From an uncultured Bacillota bacterium (GTDB lineage: Bacteria; Bacillota; Clostridia; Christensenellales; UBA1242), in NCBI GenBank assembly GCA_900544595.1, contig UQVQ01000003.1, positions 1 to 64,000 of the forward strand: a stretch of 64,000 nt of DNA, given 5' to 3'. The translations under genes were made by a program, and so were the position numbers. Under the pieces are notes generated by a model. That model was not told the origin of the DNA. It was given only the letters and a program-made list of their open reading frames with translations, and searched no databases. How positions within the stretch are numbered: the stretch's first letter is position 1; every line of letters begins with the position of its first letter. This document shows, in pieces, positions 7,801 through 14,100 of this stretch.

Positions 7801-10800
7801 TTAGTAAACTTTAACAATTTTACCAGTTATTGTTTCATTTCCTATATTGTAAGAATATTCTTCGCCCTCAAATTTATCTAATAGAGCCTGTGCTAGAGGT
7901 GTATCTTCTGCGATAGTATTTTCTTTGATGTTTGCTTTACATATACGAATTCTATCATAATTTTGTTGATTAAATATTGCTGGATTTCCATTAGGTTTAG
8001 CAATATATTCATATTCTATTGCTAATATTCTAATTTTCCAAACTCCATCAATATCTGGGTGTGTTATTTCAATATCTTTATTTATAAATACTCTTTTCTT
8101 TAACTTTGCTAAATGTTCTTTTTCTTGTTTGTACTTTTCTTTATTTCGTTCTTTATACTTTTTGGCGATTAACCCTTTTGAAAGCCATTCGTTATACATA
8201 TTTTCAGTTAGCCAACCACAAATAAAAGTATCTTCTTCTCTTGGTATAACTTTATTTGAGTATTCTTTAGTTATTTTACCAGTTTTATCTATAACACCAT
8301 TTCTATTTAAAATTTTTTTAATATCTTCAATATAAAGTAAATATTTTTGTGATAAAGCATAATAAGTAAAACCATTTAAAAAATCTTCAATAATATTTTT
8401 GTTTTCTTCGGTAATTGGTTTACTAATATTGGTTTGCTTTGATAGTTCTTTGATTGATTTGTCTTTTAATGTTTTGTTGATTGACACATATTTTGATTTA
8501 TACACTGGTGTTGGCAAGTCTTGGGTATATAAGAAATCTTTAGCATTTTGAATTTTATAATCACAACCTGTCAATCTATAATTTGAGCAACCATAAAAAT
8601 TATAATCTTTATAGAAAATCATTTCTGCACCACATTTTTGACATAGAGCCTTATTAGTTGCTATATATTGACTTTGATTGGTTATCAATTCATTAACAAA
8701 AGAAGATAAATGCCCATTTAATGCAATAATTAAAACTTCATTTCTTGTTCTTGTTAGAGCGACATAAAACAATCTTCGGTCTTCTGCATAGTCCATATTG
8801 TCAGGCTGAGTTAAAACTTGTTTTAATTCTTCTTCATCGCCTTTTGTATCGGGTAGCCCTCGAACTCCCTCTCTCATATTCCACAATACTACAGCATCTG
8901 CCTCAAGACCTTTGCTTTTGTGTATTGTCATACAAGTTAGTTTTAAACTTTTATATTCCAAAACATTTGCATCATAATTTGACTGGTCTTTTTTAAATAA
9001 GTCTGACATCGCATAAGGTAAAGCCTCAAATATCTCAATATCAAAATTATTTCTTCCAAGTATCAAAATGTCTTTGTAGTTTTTATTTATAGCATTTTCT
9101 AAAAACTTAATAAGTTTTTTAATTCTTACATCGTCTTTTATTAGTATTAGTTTTGGAGATTTTTTAATATTCTTTTTATCTTGTTCAGATAAGTTTACTA
9201 TTGTTTTAAATTCCGAATATTCTACATAATCAACAAGTATTGGTTTTGAAATATGTTTATTAGAGGTAAGTTGTTTCTTTATTTGTGCATTGTTCTTTTG
9301 TATAAAATAACTACTTGCATTTATTAATTCTTGTGAGTTTCTATAAGTTGTTTCTATTTTTAGTAATTCGCTAAAACTAATATACTTTTCAAAACTTGTA
9401 AATAAATTTGTATCACTACCTGCAAATCTATAAATTGATTGCCAGTCATCGCCAACACATAATAATTTACAATCATAAATTCTAATTAGATTGTTTAATA
9501 GTTCTACTTTATTTTTAGATACATCTTGATATTCATCAACAATTACATACTTGTATTTGTTTTGTTGTGATTTGTATCGTGATAACTTATGGTTTGCTAC
9601 ATTAATAATATCTTCAAAATCTAACATATTGTTTTCTTTTAAATGCTTTTGATATAGCAAATATATTTTCTCAACCATTTTAATAAAGTTTGTTCTATCT
9701 AAACTTAAAAATTTATCTATCTTATAATTGTTGTTTTTAAACAATTTGATAAATGTTTGAAAGTTTTTAATTTTGTTGTGAATAAAATCTAATTCTTTTA
9801 ACTGCTCAATATTGTTTAAAATTTCTTGAATATCAATATTTACATTAATATTGTACTTTTTTAAATTTTCTAATAGTTTTTGTATTAAATCATCACCATA
9901 TCTAGAGTAAGAGCAAATCAAATTAGTTTTATACTTTTTGTGAGCTTTTATTTTGTCTCTCATTTCTCGTTTATATTTAGCCCATTTTTCTTTGTCTTTA
10001 AACCAATCATAACTCGCAAAATGCTCAATATAAACATTATAATCGGGCAGGTAAAAATCAGGTTTATATGTTTTTAGCCATTCGGGTTTTTTGTTTATTT
10101 CTAAATCAGTTTGATAAAAACTCTCATATTCATATTTTATGCCTAATAAATAAAGTACATTTGCAATAGTTCTTTCATAATGACTTTTAACTTTTTCTTT
10201 ATTAAAAGTTATTAATTTGTCGCCAATATCTATATTTTCTAAATTTTTCAATAATTCTAATTTATTATTTATATTAAAATTTTCTTTAATATCTAAACCA
10301 TGTTGTTCTTTTAAGAATTTCAAATATTCCTTAGCAAATTCTTCTACAAACATATATTGAAATTCAAAATCAGAATTAACTAATTCTCTAAATATTTCTC
10401 CGACAACTCTATAAGCATAATTTTCATCAGCAATTTTTAACTTTTCATCAATTACATTTAAAGCAAACTTGTGAAATGTTTGAGCTTTGATATTTGTATT
10501 ACTTATCTTTGTTAGTCTTTCAGACAACTCGTCACAAGCCTTATTTGTAAAAGATATTAAAAGCAATTCATTAGCATTTATTCCTTTACTAAGTAAATAC
10601 TTAACTTTTCCACAAATAGTTAATGTCTTACCAGTTCCTGCACCTGCAACAACTAGGGTGGCATTTTGATTTCTAACACAAACGGTCTTTTGCTGTTCAT
10701 CAAGTGATTTATTATCTATGTTTGAGAATAGATTAAAATATCTATCTTTTTCCTCTTTTACAAATTTCTCATTATGTTTATCAATTTCTTTTTCTAAATT

Positions 10801-11052
10801 TTGATAAGTTAACATAAATTCATCAATAATGTCATTGTGAAAAAGATTAAATAATTTATATGTAAATGCATATTGTTTTCGTAAACCGTGCGTAGTTTTT
10901 TTATCTATAAATTCATTTTTATCTAGTAAATTATTAAATTTAACTAGAAAAAGATTTGCAGACATTGTTTTGATTAAATAGCAAACACCTGCAAATATAA
11001 AAAATATAAACAAACAACCAACTATAATTCCAAATATTATCAACTCTAACAT
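7801..11052 (-). CDS. Membrane-anchored helicase IV-like SF1 helicase with nuclease-like insert, zinc finger and GreA-like C-terminus
   Basis: The product has 1083 residues. It starts with an N-terminal TM segment (about 4-28). The SF1A core follows: Walker A VVAGAGTGKT (134-143), SFTNKAC, TFH, DEYQD (506-510), GDDWQSIYRFAG, TTYRNS, TIHKSKGLEADAVVL and FYVALTRTRNEVLI. GDDWQSIYRF and the FIQKNN..IKKQL pattern match E. coli helicase IV. Between 1A and 1B motifs, residues about 289-385 look like a PD-(D/E)XK fold (YKPDFYLP...YIEHF). A topoisomerase-type C4 zinc finger (CQKCG...C...C) follows the core. The last 90 residues end in TPLAQALLDKFEGEEYSY, resembling the GreA/GreB C-terminal domain. Codon use is more A/T-rich than in neighbours, which suggests transfer. 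No Shine-Dalgarno. Confidence 0.85.
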   Translation of the reverse strand: MLELIIFGIIVGCLFIFFIFAGVCYLIKTMSANLFLVKFNNLLDKNEFIDKKTTHGLRKQYAFTYKLFNLFHNDIIDEFMLTYQNLEKEIDKHNEKFVKEEKDRYFNLFSNIDNKSLDEQQKTVCVRNQNATLVVAGAGTGKTLTICGKVKYLLSKGINANELLLISFTNKACDELSERLTKISNTNIKAQTFHKFALNVIDEKLKIADENYAYRVVGEIFRELVNSDFEFQYMFVEEFAKEYLKFLKEQHGLDIKENFNINNKLELLKNLENIDIGDKLITFNKEKVKSHYERTIANVLYLLGIKYEYESFYQTDLEINKKPEWLKTYKPDFYLPDYNVYIEHFASYDWFKDKEKWAKYKREMRDKIKAHKKYKTNLICSYSRYGDDLIQKLLENLKKYNINVNIDIQEILNNIEQLKELDFIHNKIKNFQTFIKLFKNNNYKIDKFLSLDRTNFIKMVEKIYLLYQKHLKENNMLDFEDIINVANHKLSRYKSQQNKYKYVIVDEYQDVSKNKVELLNNLIRIYDCKLLCVGDDWQSIYRFAGSDTNLFTSFEKYISFSELLKIETTYRNSQELINASSYFIQKNNAQIKKQLTSNKHISKPILVDYVEYSEFKTIVNLSEQDKKNIKKSPKLILIKDDVRIKKLIKFLENAINKNYKDILILGRNNFDIEIFEALPYAMSDLFKKDQSNYDANVLEYKSLKLTCMTIHKSKGLEADAVVLWNMREGVRGLPDTKGDEEELKQVLTQPDNMDYAEDRRLFYVALTRTRNEVLIIALNGHLSSFVNELITNQSQYIATNKALCQKCGAEMIFYKDYNFYGCSNYRLTGCDYKIQNAKDFLYTQDLPTPVYKSKYVSINKTLKDKSIKELSKQTNISKPITEENKNIIEDFLNGFTYYALSQKYLLYIEDIKKILNRNGVIDKTGKITKEYSNKVIPREEDTFICGWLTENMYNEWLSKGLIAKKYKERNKEKYKQEKEHLAKLKKRVFINKDIEITHPDIDGVWKIRILAIEYEYIAKPNGNPAIFNQQNYDRIRICKANIKENTIAEDTPLAQALLDKFEGEEYSYNIGNETITGKIVKVY

Positions 11053-11059
11053 ATAATGT

Positions 11060-11089
11060 ATTATATTACAAAAGGTTATTTTTTTGCAA
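11060..11089 (-). promoter_or_regulatory. Promoter of the helicase IV-like gene, leaderless geometry
   Basis: TTGCAA (11084-11089), 18 nt, TATAAT (11060-11065), then only 7 nt to the ATG at 11052. Confidence 0.75.
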
Positions 11090-11159
11090 TGATATTAACT
11101 AACACTAAATATTTCATTTAATGATACTAAATTTTGCACTATACCATAAATATATCCAA

Positions 11160-11188
11160 TTTACACTTACTGATAAAATTTATAAAAT
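11160..11188 (+). promoter_or_regulatory. Candidate promoter reading toward the hairpin region
   Basis: TTTACA (11160-11165), 17 nt, TAAAAT (11183-11188). No open frame follows, so any product would be an RNA. Confidence 0.4.
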
Positions 11189-11194
11189 TAAAGA

Positions 11195-11340
11195 AGTTAT
11201 CTAATTATGGCATTTAAATGTGTGCTTGTCTTGTACAAGTCGGTGTCGCTACGCTCCACCGAAGACAAGCAGACTCTACAACTAAATAAATGAAAGCAAA
11301 ACACCTTAACCAAAGTTGATTAAAGTGTTATCCGTGTTTT
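11195..11340 (+). ncRNA. Candidate structured RNA beside the helicase island
   Basis: A strong two-step hairpin lies at 11224-11270: outer GCTTGTCTT/AAGACAAGC and inner TCGGTG/CACCGA. A second imperfect hairpin at 11300-11330 (AACACCTTAACC with GATTAAAGTGTT) is followed by a short T run. A reasonable promoter lies upstream. I recognise no known RNA family, and it could also be a recombination end of the island. Confidence 0.35.
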
Positions 11341-11382
11341 TGCTAGTTTCAAACAGTATAGACTAACCTGTCGTTCTTTTTT
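11322..11382. repeat. Right copy of island-flanking blocks
   Basis: Blocks at 11322-11333 (12 nt), 11338-11353 (16 nt) and 11372-11382 (11 nt) are exact reverse complements of the blocks at 7620-7661, but in a different order. The right edge stops 4 nt before the SRP RNA -35 box. Confidence 0.65.
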
Positions 11383-11385
11383 TGC

Positions 11386-11414
11386 TTTACATCTTAATTT
11401 TCTTGTGATATAAT
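11386..11414 (+). promoter_or_regulatory. Promoter of SRP RNA
   Basis: TTTACA (11386-11391), 17 nt, TATAAT (11409-11414) with a TGA extension. This is near-consensus, as expected for an abundant RNA. Confidence 0.9.
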
Positions 11415-11419
11415 GCAGT

Positions 11420-11690
11420 TGCTGCACTAGGTGGGGAGCTAGCGGTGCCCTGAACTTGCAATCCGCTATAGCAAGATCGAAGAATTGACTGCGGCAATTT
11501 CATTTTGACGGAATGAGTTATAACTTTTGCGTTGAAATCAAGGTCTTAAGCATTGTTTTGCTGTGAACCATGTCAGGCCCTGACGGGAGCATCATTAAGC
11601 AGATTAAAGCAAGTGATTTAAGGAAACTTTGGTGGAGCAAAATTTATGATGGCTCGGCAAGGTGGGTTGACAAATCAATTGTGCAGCACG
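11420..11690 (+). ncRNA. ffs: Signal recognition particle RNA, large Firmicutes type
   Basis: The RNA of about 270 nt has both an Alu domain (GTGGGGAGCTAGCGGTGCCC and TGCAATCCGCTATAGCA, closely matching B. subtilis scRNA) and an S domain. The S-domain helix 8 has the symmetric loop elements CAGG and AGCA. The ends pair perfectly: TGCTGCAC (11420-11427) with GTGCAGCA (11681-11688). The helix-8 tip reads CCC-TGAC-GGG, so the tetraloop is UGAC (11581-11584) instead of GGAA. This fits the alternative URRC class of SRP tetraloops. It works with Ffh and with FtsY encoded at 3 kb. Confidence 0.95.
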
Positions 11691-11708
11691 GCGAAAGCCG
11701 TTTTTTTT
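11689..11708 (+). terminator. Terminator of SRP RNA
   Basis: CGGC-GAAA-GCCG hairpin followed by eight T. Confidence 0.92.
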
Positions 11709-11733
11709 ATTTTTATAAACTTTTTAAACAAAC

Positions 11734-12102
11734 CTAAAAAAATTTTGATATATATGCTGCGCCAAGCGAAACTCCAAATATAAGAAGAAGATAGAACGTT
11801 AACAGGAAGAATTTTTTAAGCTTCGATTTTTTATTGCTGTTTTTTTCTTCCTGCTCAACCTCAAAAATTCTTCGGCCCCTTGGAAGCGGCGAAACGCAAA
11901 AGACTTCATTGTCGCTGTATTTAACAGAAACATACTCCCCCGTTTTAAGATATCCCATAAGTTGGGAAATTGTGTCGAAATCAACTTTAAATTTTTTTGG
12001 CATAAGACGAATTAAGTCGTCAACCTCCAAAACTCGATACGACCCCTCATTGCATTCCTTGTTAATAATTCGTAAAAGCGCTTCGCTTCTTTTATCTAAC
12101 AT
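11734..12102 (-). CDS. Small protein with helix-turn-helix-like N-terminus and C-terminal TM anchor
   Basis: The protein has 122 residues. Residues 1-75 are predicted helical with a winged-helix flavour (VLEVDDLIRLMPKKFKVD, then DTISQLMGYLKTGEYVSVKY, then a beta pair VFCVSPLPRGRR). A K/E/N linker follows, then one membrane segment (about 98-119). This tail-anchored arrangement recalls small membrane-bound regulators, but I cannot assign a family. No proper Shine-Dalgarno is present: AGGGG abuts the start with 1 nt spacing. AATAAT (12109-12114) lies 6 nt upstream, so it may be another leaderless gene. Confidence 0.65.
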   Translation of the reverse strand: MLDKRSEALLRIINKECNEGSYRVLEVDDLIRLMPKKFKVDFDTISQLMGYLKTGEYVSVKYSDNEVFCVSPLPRGRRIFEVEQEEKNSNKKSKLKKFFLLTFYLLLIFGVSLGAAYISKFF

Positions 12103-12181
12103 ACCCCTATTATTTGCAAATACATTGATTTTATTTCATCTTTAAACGTCCTTAAAATTTTGTTTAACCTCCCCCAAAAAC

Positions 12182-12210
12182 AAAAAAAGAAAAGCAAACT
12201 TTTGCTTTTC
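12182..12210 (-). terminator. Terminator, probably the original one of tRNA-Glu
   Basis: A perfect GAAAAGCAAA/TTTGCTTTTC stem ends in seven T on the minus strand. It lies next to the duplicated tRNA 3' end, about 190 nt beyond the intact tRNA. Confidence 0.75.
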
Positions 12211-12239
12211 AAAAAATTTGGTGCTCTCATGGGGAATCG
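12193..12239 (-). repeat. Duplicated tRNA-Glu 3' end (copy 1)
   Basis: These 47 nt repeat 12371-12417 with two differences. They comprise the half-stem of the terminator, CCA, the acceptor 3' strand and half of the T-arm of tRNA-Glu. They are not part of a complete tRNA. Confidence 0.85.
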
Positions 12240-12337
12240 CTCCGCGGAAGAAAGGCGCTGATGGATTTGCGCTTTCACGCCGGCGCTAAAAAACAACGAC
12301 ACCGCGTTGTTTTTTTTAACGCTTAGTTCGATTCCCC
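12231..12337. repeat. Palindromic element of about 107 bp
   Basis: The ends are a perfect 9-nt inverted repeat, GGGGAATCG (12231-12239) and CGATTCCCC (12329-12337), both taken from the tRNA T-arm. Inside lie an 11-bp hairpin AAAAACAACG/CGTTGTTTTT (about 12289-12315) and a GC-rich GGCG/CGCC hairpin (about 12254-12284). The base composition is much higher in GC than the surroundings. It does not match an integron attC site or a complete tRNA. Confidence 0.6.
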
Positions 12338-12370
12338 TCAAAACAAAAAAAACAAAAATTTAACTCAATG

Positions 12371-12417
12371 AGCAAACTTTTGCTTTTCAAAAAATTTGGT
12401 ACCCTCATGGGGAATCG
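12371..12417 (-). repeat. tRNA-Glu 3' end and truncated terminator (copy 2)
   Basis: This is the intact partner of 12193-12239. Here the terminator stem AGCAAA/TTTGCT is not followed by a T run, because the sequence changes to CATTGAG at the repeat border. Confidence 0.8.
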
Positions 12418-12471
12418 AACCCCAGATTCCGCCGTGAGAGGGCGACGTCTTAACCGCTTGACCATGAGGGC
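12397..12471 (-). tRNA. tRNA-Glu (anticodon CTC)
   Basis: The minus strand reads GCCCTCA for the acceptor, a GGTCAAGCGGTTAAGAC D-region, anticodon stem-loop TCGCC-CTCTCAC-GGCGG, a GGGGTTCGATTCCCC T-arm and an encoded CCA. The first pair is G-U. Anticodon CTC reads GAG. Confidence 0.94.
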
Positions 12472-12488
12472 ATTTTTAAAACAAAGAA

Positions 12489-12517
12489 ATTATAGCAAAA
12501 GAAAAACAAAAAAACAA
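12489..12517 (-). promoter_or_regulatory. Promoter of tRNA-Glu
   Basis: TTGTTT (12512-12517), 17 nt, TATAAT (12489-12494) with a TGC extension. Confidence 0.85.
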
Positions 12518-12537
12518 GTGTTTTTACAACTTGTTTT

Positions 12538-12969
12538 TTAAAGATTTTGTTCAAGTGAATTTTCAAAATTCTTACTTATTATTTTATTAAAAATTTTTTC
12601 AACACGCGAAGCGTAAAGAGGTTTTGCAAAATCGAAAAGATGATTTGCAATTGAAGGAATGTTTCCATATGCTTCGTTATAAAGTTTATCAACAACAGCA
12701 TATGTTTTTTCTTTTCCTTTTGCAATTCCAATTTGAAGTTCATCAATTTTCTCAATTGTTTTAAAAACATTTTCAATTTCTTCTTTCGCGCCTTTGTTTT
12801 CGCGAAGAAGCCAATTTATGTAAACTTCGTTTTGCTCAATTTGCATAATCAAGAATCGTTTGTTTTCGGAATCGTTAAGATGCGCTTTAAGTGTTAAATT
12901 ATCTTGAAGACGGTCAAAAACTTTGTCAACATAATCAATTTTTGTTGGATTAGTTATAAGGAAATTCAT
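12538..12969 (-). CDS. Hypothetical helical protein, 143 aa
   Basis: I do not recognise this family. It is a soluble, helix-rich protein with a conserved-looking core (NEVYINWLLRENKGAKEEIENVF) and acidic and basic patches, without cysteine motifs or TM segments. The start at ATG 12969 is preferred: GGAG lies 7 nt upstream, while the longer frame would begin with TTG at 12981 inside that site. It is the last gene after the zinc-ribbon protein (14 nt gap), probably in the parC transcript. Confidence 0.72.
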   Translation of the reverse strand: MNFLITNPTKIDYVDKVFDRLQDNLTLKAHLNDSENKRFLIMQIEQNEVYINWLLRENKGAKEEIENVFKTIEKIDELQIGIAKGKEKTYAVVDKLYNEAYGNIPSIANHLFDFAKPLYASRVEKIFNKIISKNFENSLEQNL

Positions 12970-12982
12970 ATTTTGCTCCAAT

Positions 12983-13498
12983 TTATTTTAATTTTTTTCC
13001 GCATTTTCTGCAATATTCGTCGTCAACATCATTTTGAGTTCCGCATTCACAAATTTTGTTTTCTCTTAAATTTGCTCCGCATTTATTGCAAAAAAGTTCA
13101 TCTTCATCAATAATGTCGCCGCAATGTGGACAATATTTATTAACATCAAGCGATTTTGTTGCAACACCTGTTATAACAATTGCAAGCCCCGCACGAATTG
13201 CAGCAATTCCAAATGTCATTAACAACCCGCCAAGAATAAAGATTACTGGCCCAATTATTGTTGTTACAGAAGTTTTCATTGTTTCAACGCTTTTAAAGCC
13301 GCCCACTGCAAAAGTTATAAAACCAGCAATAATCATTGCAATTCCTAAGCCTGCTCCAACTCCGCCCCATGTTAAAAGTTTTTTGCGGATTTTTTTTGCA
13401 GGTTCACCGTTAACTGTTCCGTTAACTTTGTCCATTCGTTCGTTTGCTTTTTCAATAAGTTTTGCAAACAACCCGTTATAATTTGAATTATTGTTCAT
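12983..13498 (-). CDS. Two-TM protein with C-terminal double zinc ribbon
   Basis: The protein has 171 residues. Two membrane segments (about 46-68 and 78-110) are followed by two zinc-ribbon units: CPHCG...CNKCG (about 123-141) and CECG...CRKCG (about 150-169). Such 'zinc-ribbon membrane proteins' are widespread in Clostridia and of unknown function. The ribbon faces the cytosol if the N-terminus does. The start has AGGAGGGGG. It sits between the DUF4364 gene and an unknown gene in the parC-led run. Confidence 0.75.
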   Translation of the reverse strand: MNNNSNYNGLFAKLIEKANERMDKVNGTVNGEPAKKIRKKLLTWGGVGAGLGIAMIIAGFITFAVGGFKSVETMKTSVTTIIGPVIFILGGLLMTFGIAAIRAGLAIVITGVATKSLDVNKYCPHCGDIIDEDELFCNKCGANLRENKICECGTQNDVDDEYCRKCGKKLK

Positions 13499-13543
13499 TT
13501 CCCCCTCCTAAATCTTTCTATCATATTTCAACTTTTAATGCAA

Positions 13544-14083
13544 TTATTCTTCTTCAATAAGTGTTTCATAAACATTTTCATAAATTGTTGCCGCTTTTTC
13601 ACGCCAAAGACGAACAGCGTTAATTGCACTTGAACGCGAAGGCGCACGAAATTCAACAATAAACATTGGCTCATTGTCGAAAGGCGAACGAATTTTAAGT
13701 TTAAGGTTGTATGAGCCGTCTTCAAGTTTTTCATAGTCTGCCAAATATTCTTGGCTGCGCTTGAAAACAAGTCGATTTTGTTTTGTAAATTCAGTTATCT
13801 CCTCGCGAAGAGCAAGAGGAATTCGGCGATAGAAATGCGAGAGGCAATTTCGTCCTTCATAGGAAATGTTATAGCGTGGTTCTTCTCCGTTTGGATCGAT
13901 ATTATATATAAATCCAACTTCCAAAAGAGAATACAAAATTTCTTTGCATTCCATATAGTTAACCCAATTGTTTCGGCTTGAACATATGTCCAAAATTGAA
14001 TTTTCGGCAAGCGGAATTTCAATTTTTTCCAAAACAAAAAGCAAAACTAATTTATTAACAGTTGAGTCGGAACTTATGTTCAT
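13544..14083 (-). CDS. DUF4364 family protein
   Basis: The protein has 179 residues. The N-terminal half is a winged helix-turn-helix typical of DUF4364 (NKLVLLFVLEKIEIPL, then CKEILYSLLEVGFI, then RYNISYEGRNCLSHF). The C-terminal half is a beta-rich domain (GSYNLKLKIRSPFDNEPMF) ending in a helix. It is a probable DNA-binding regulator found across Clostridia, without known targets. It starts 17 nt after parC with AAAGGAGAG, so it is probably cotranscribed. Confidence 0.85.
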   Translation of the reverse strand: MNISSDSTVNKLVLLFVLEKIEIPLAENSILDICSSRNNWVNYMECKEILYSLLEVGFIYNIDPNGEEPRYNISYEGRNCLSHFYRRIPLALREEITEFTKQNRLVFKRSQEYLADYEKLEDGSYNLKLKIRSPFDNEPMFIVEFRAPSRSSAINAVRLWREKAATIYENVYETLIEEE

Positions 14084-14100
14084 TTTTCATCTCTCCTTTC

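Noticed and set aside
7801..11052. AddA/RecB recombination nuclease
   Set aside because: The motif wording matches helicase IV, the nuclease-like part is inside the helicase core instead of at the C-terminus, and no addB partner is present.
12231..12337. Integron attC site
   Set aside because: The palindrome ends do not carry the required core (GTTRRRY) and no integrase gene is in the window.
12204..12345. A second tRNA gene (serine- or tmRNA-like) left of tRNA-Glu
   Set aside because: Only the 3' part resembles a tRNA. The T-arm cannot pair, the left T-loop sequence is on the other strand, and the middle folds into unrelated hairpins.
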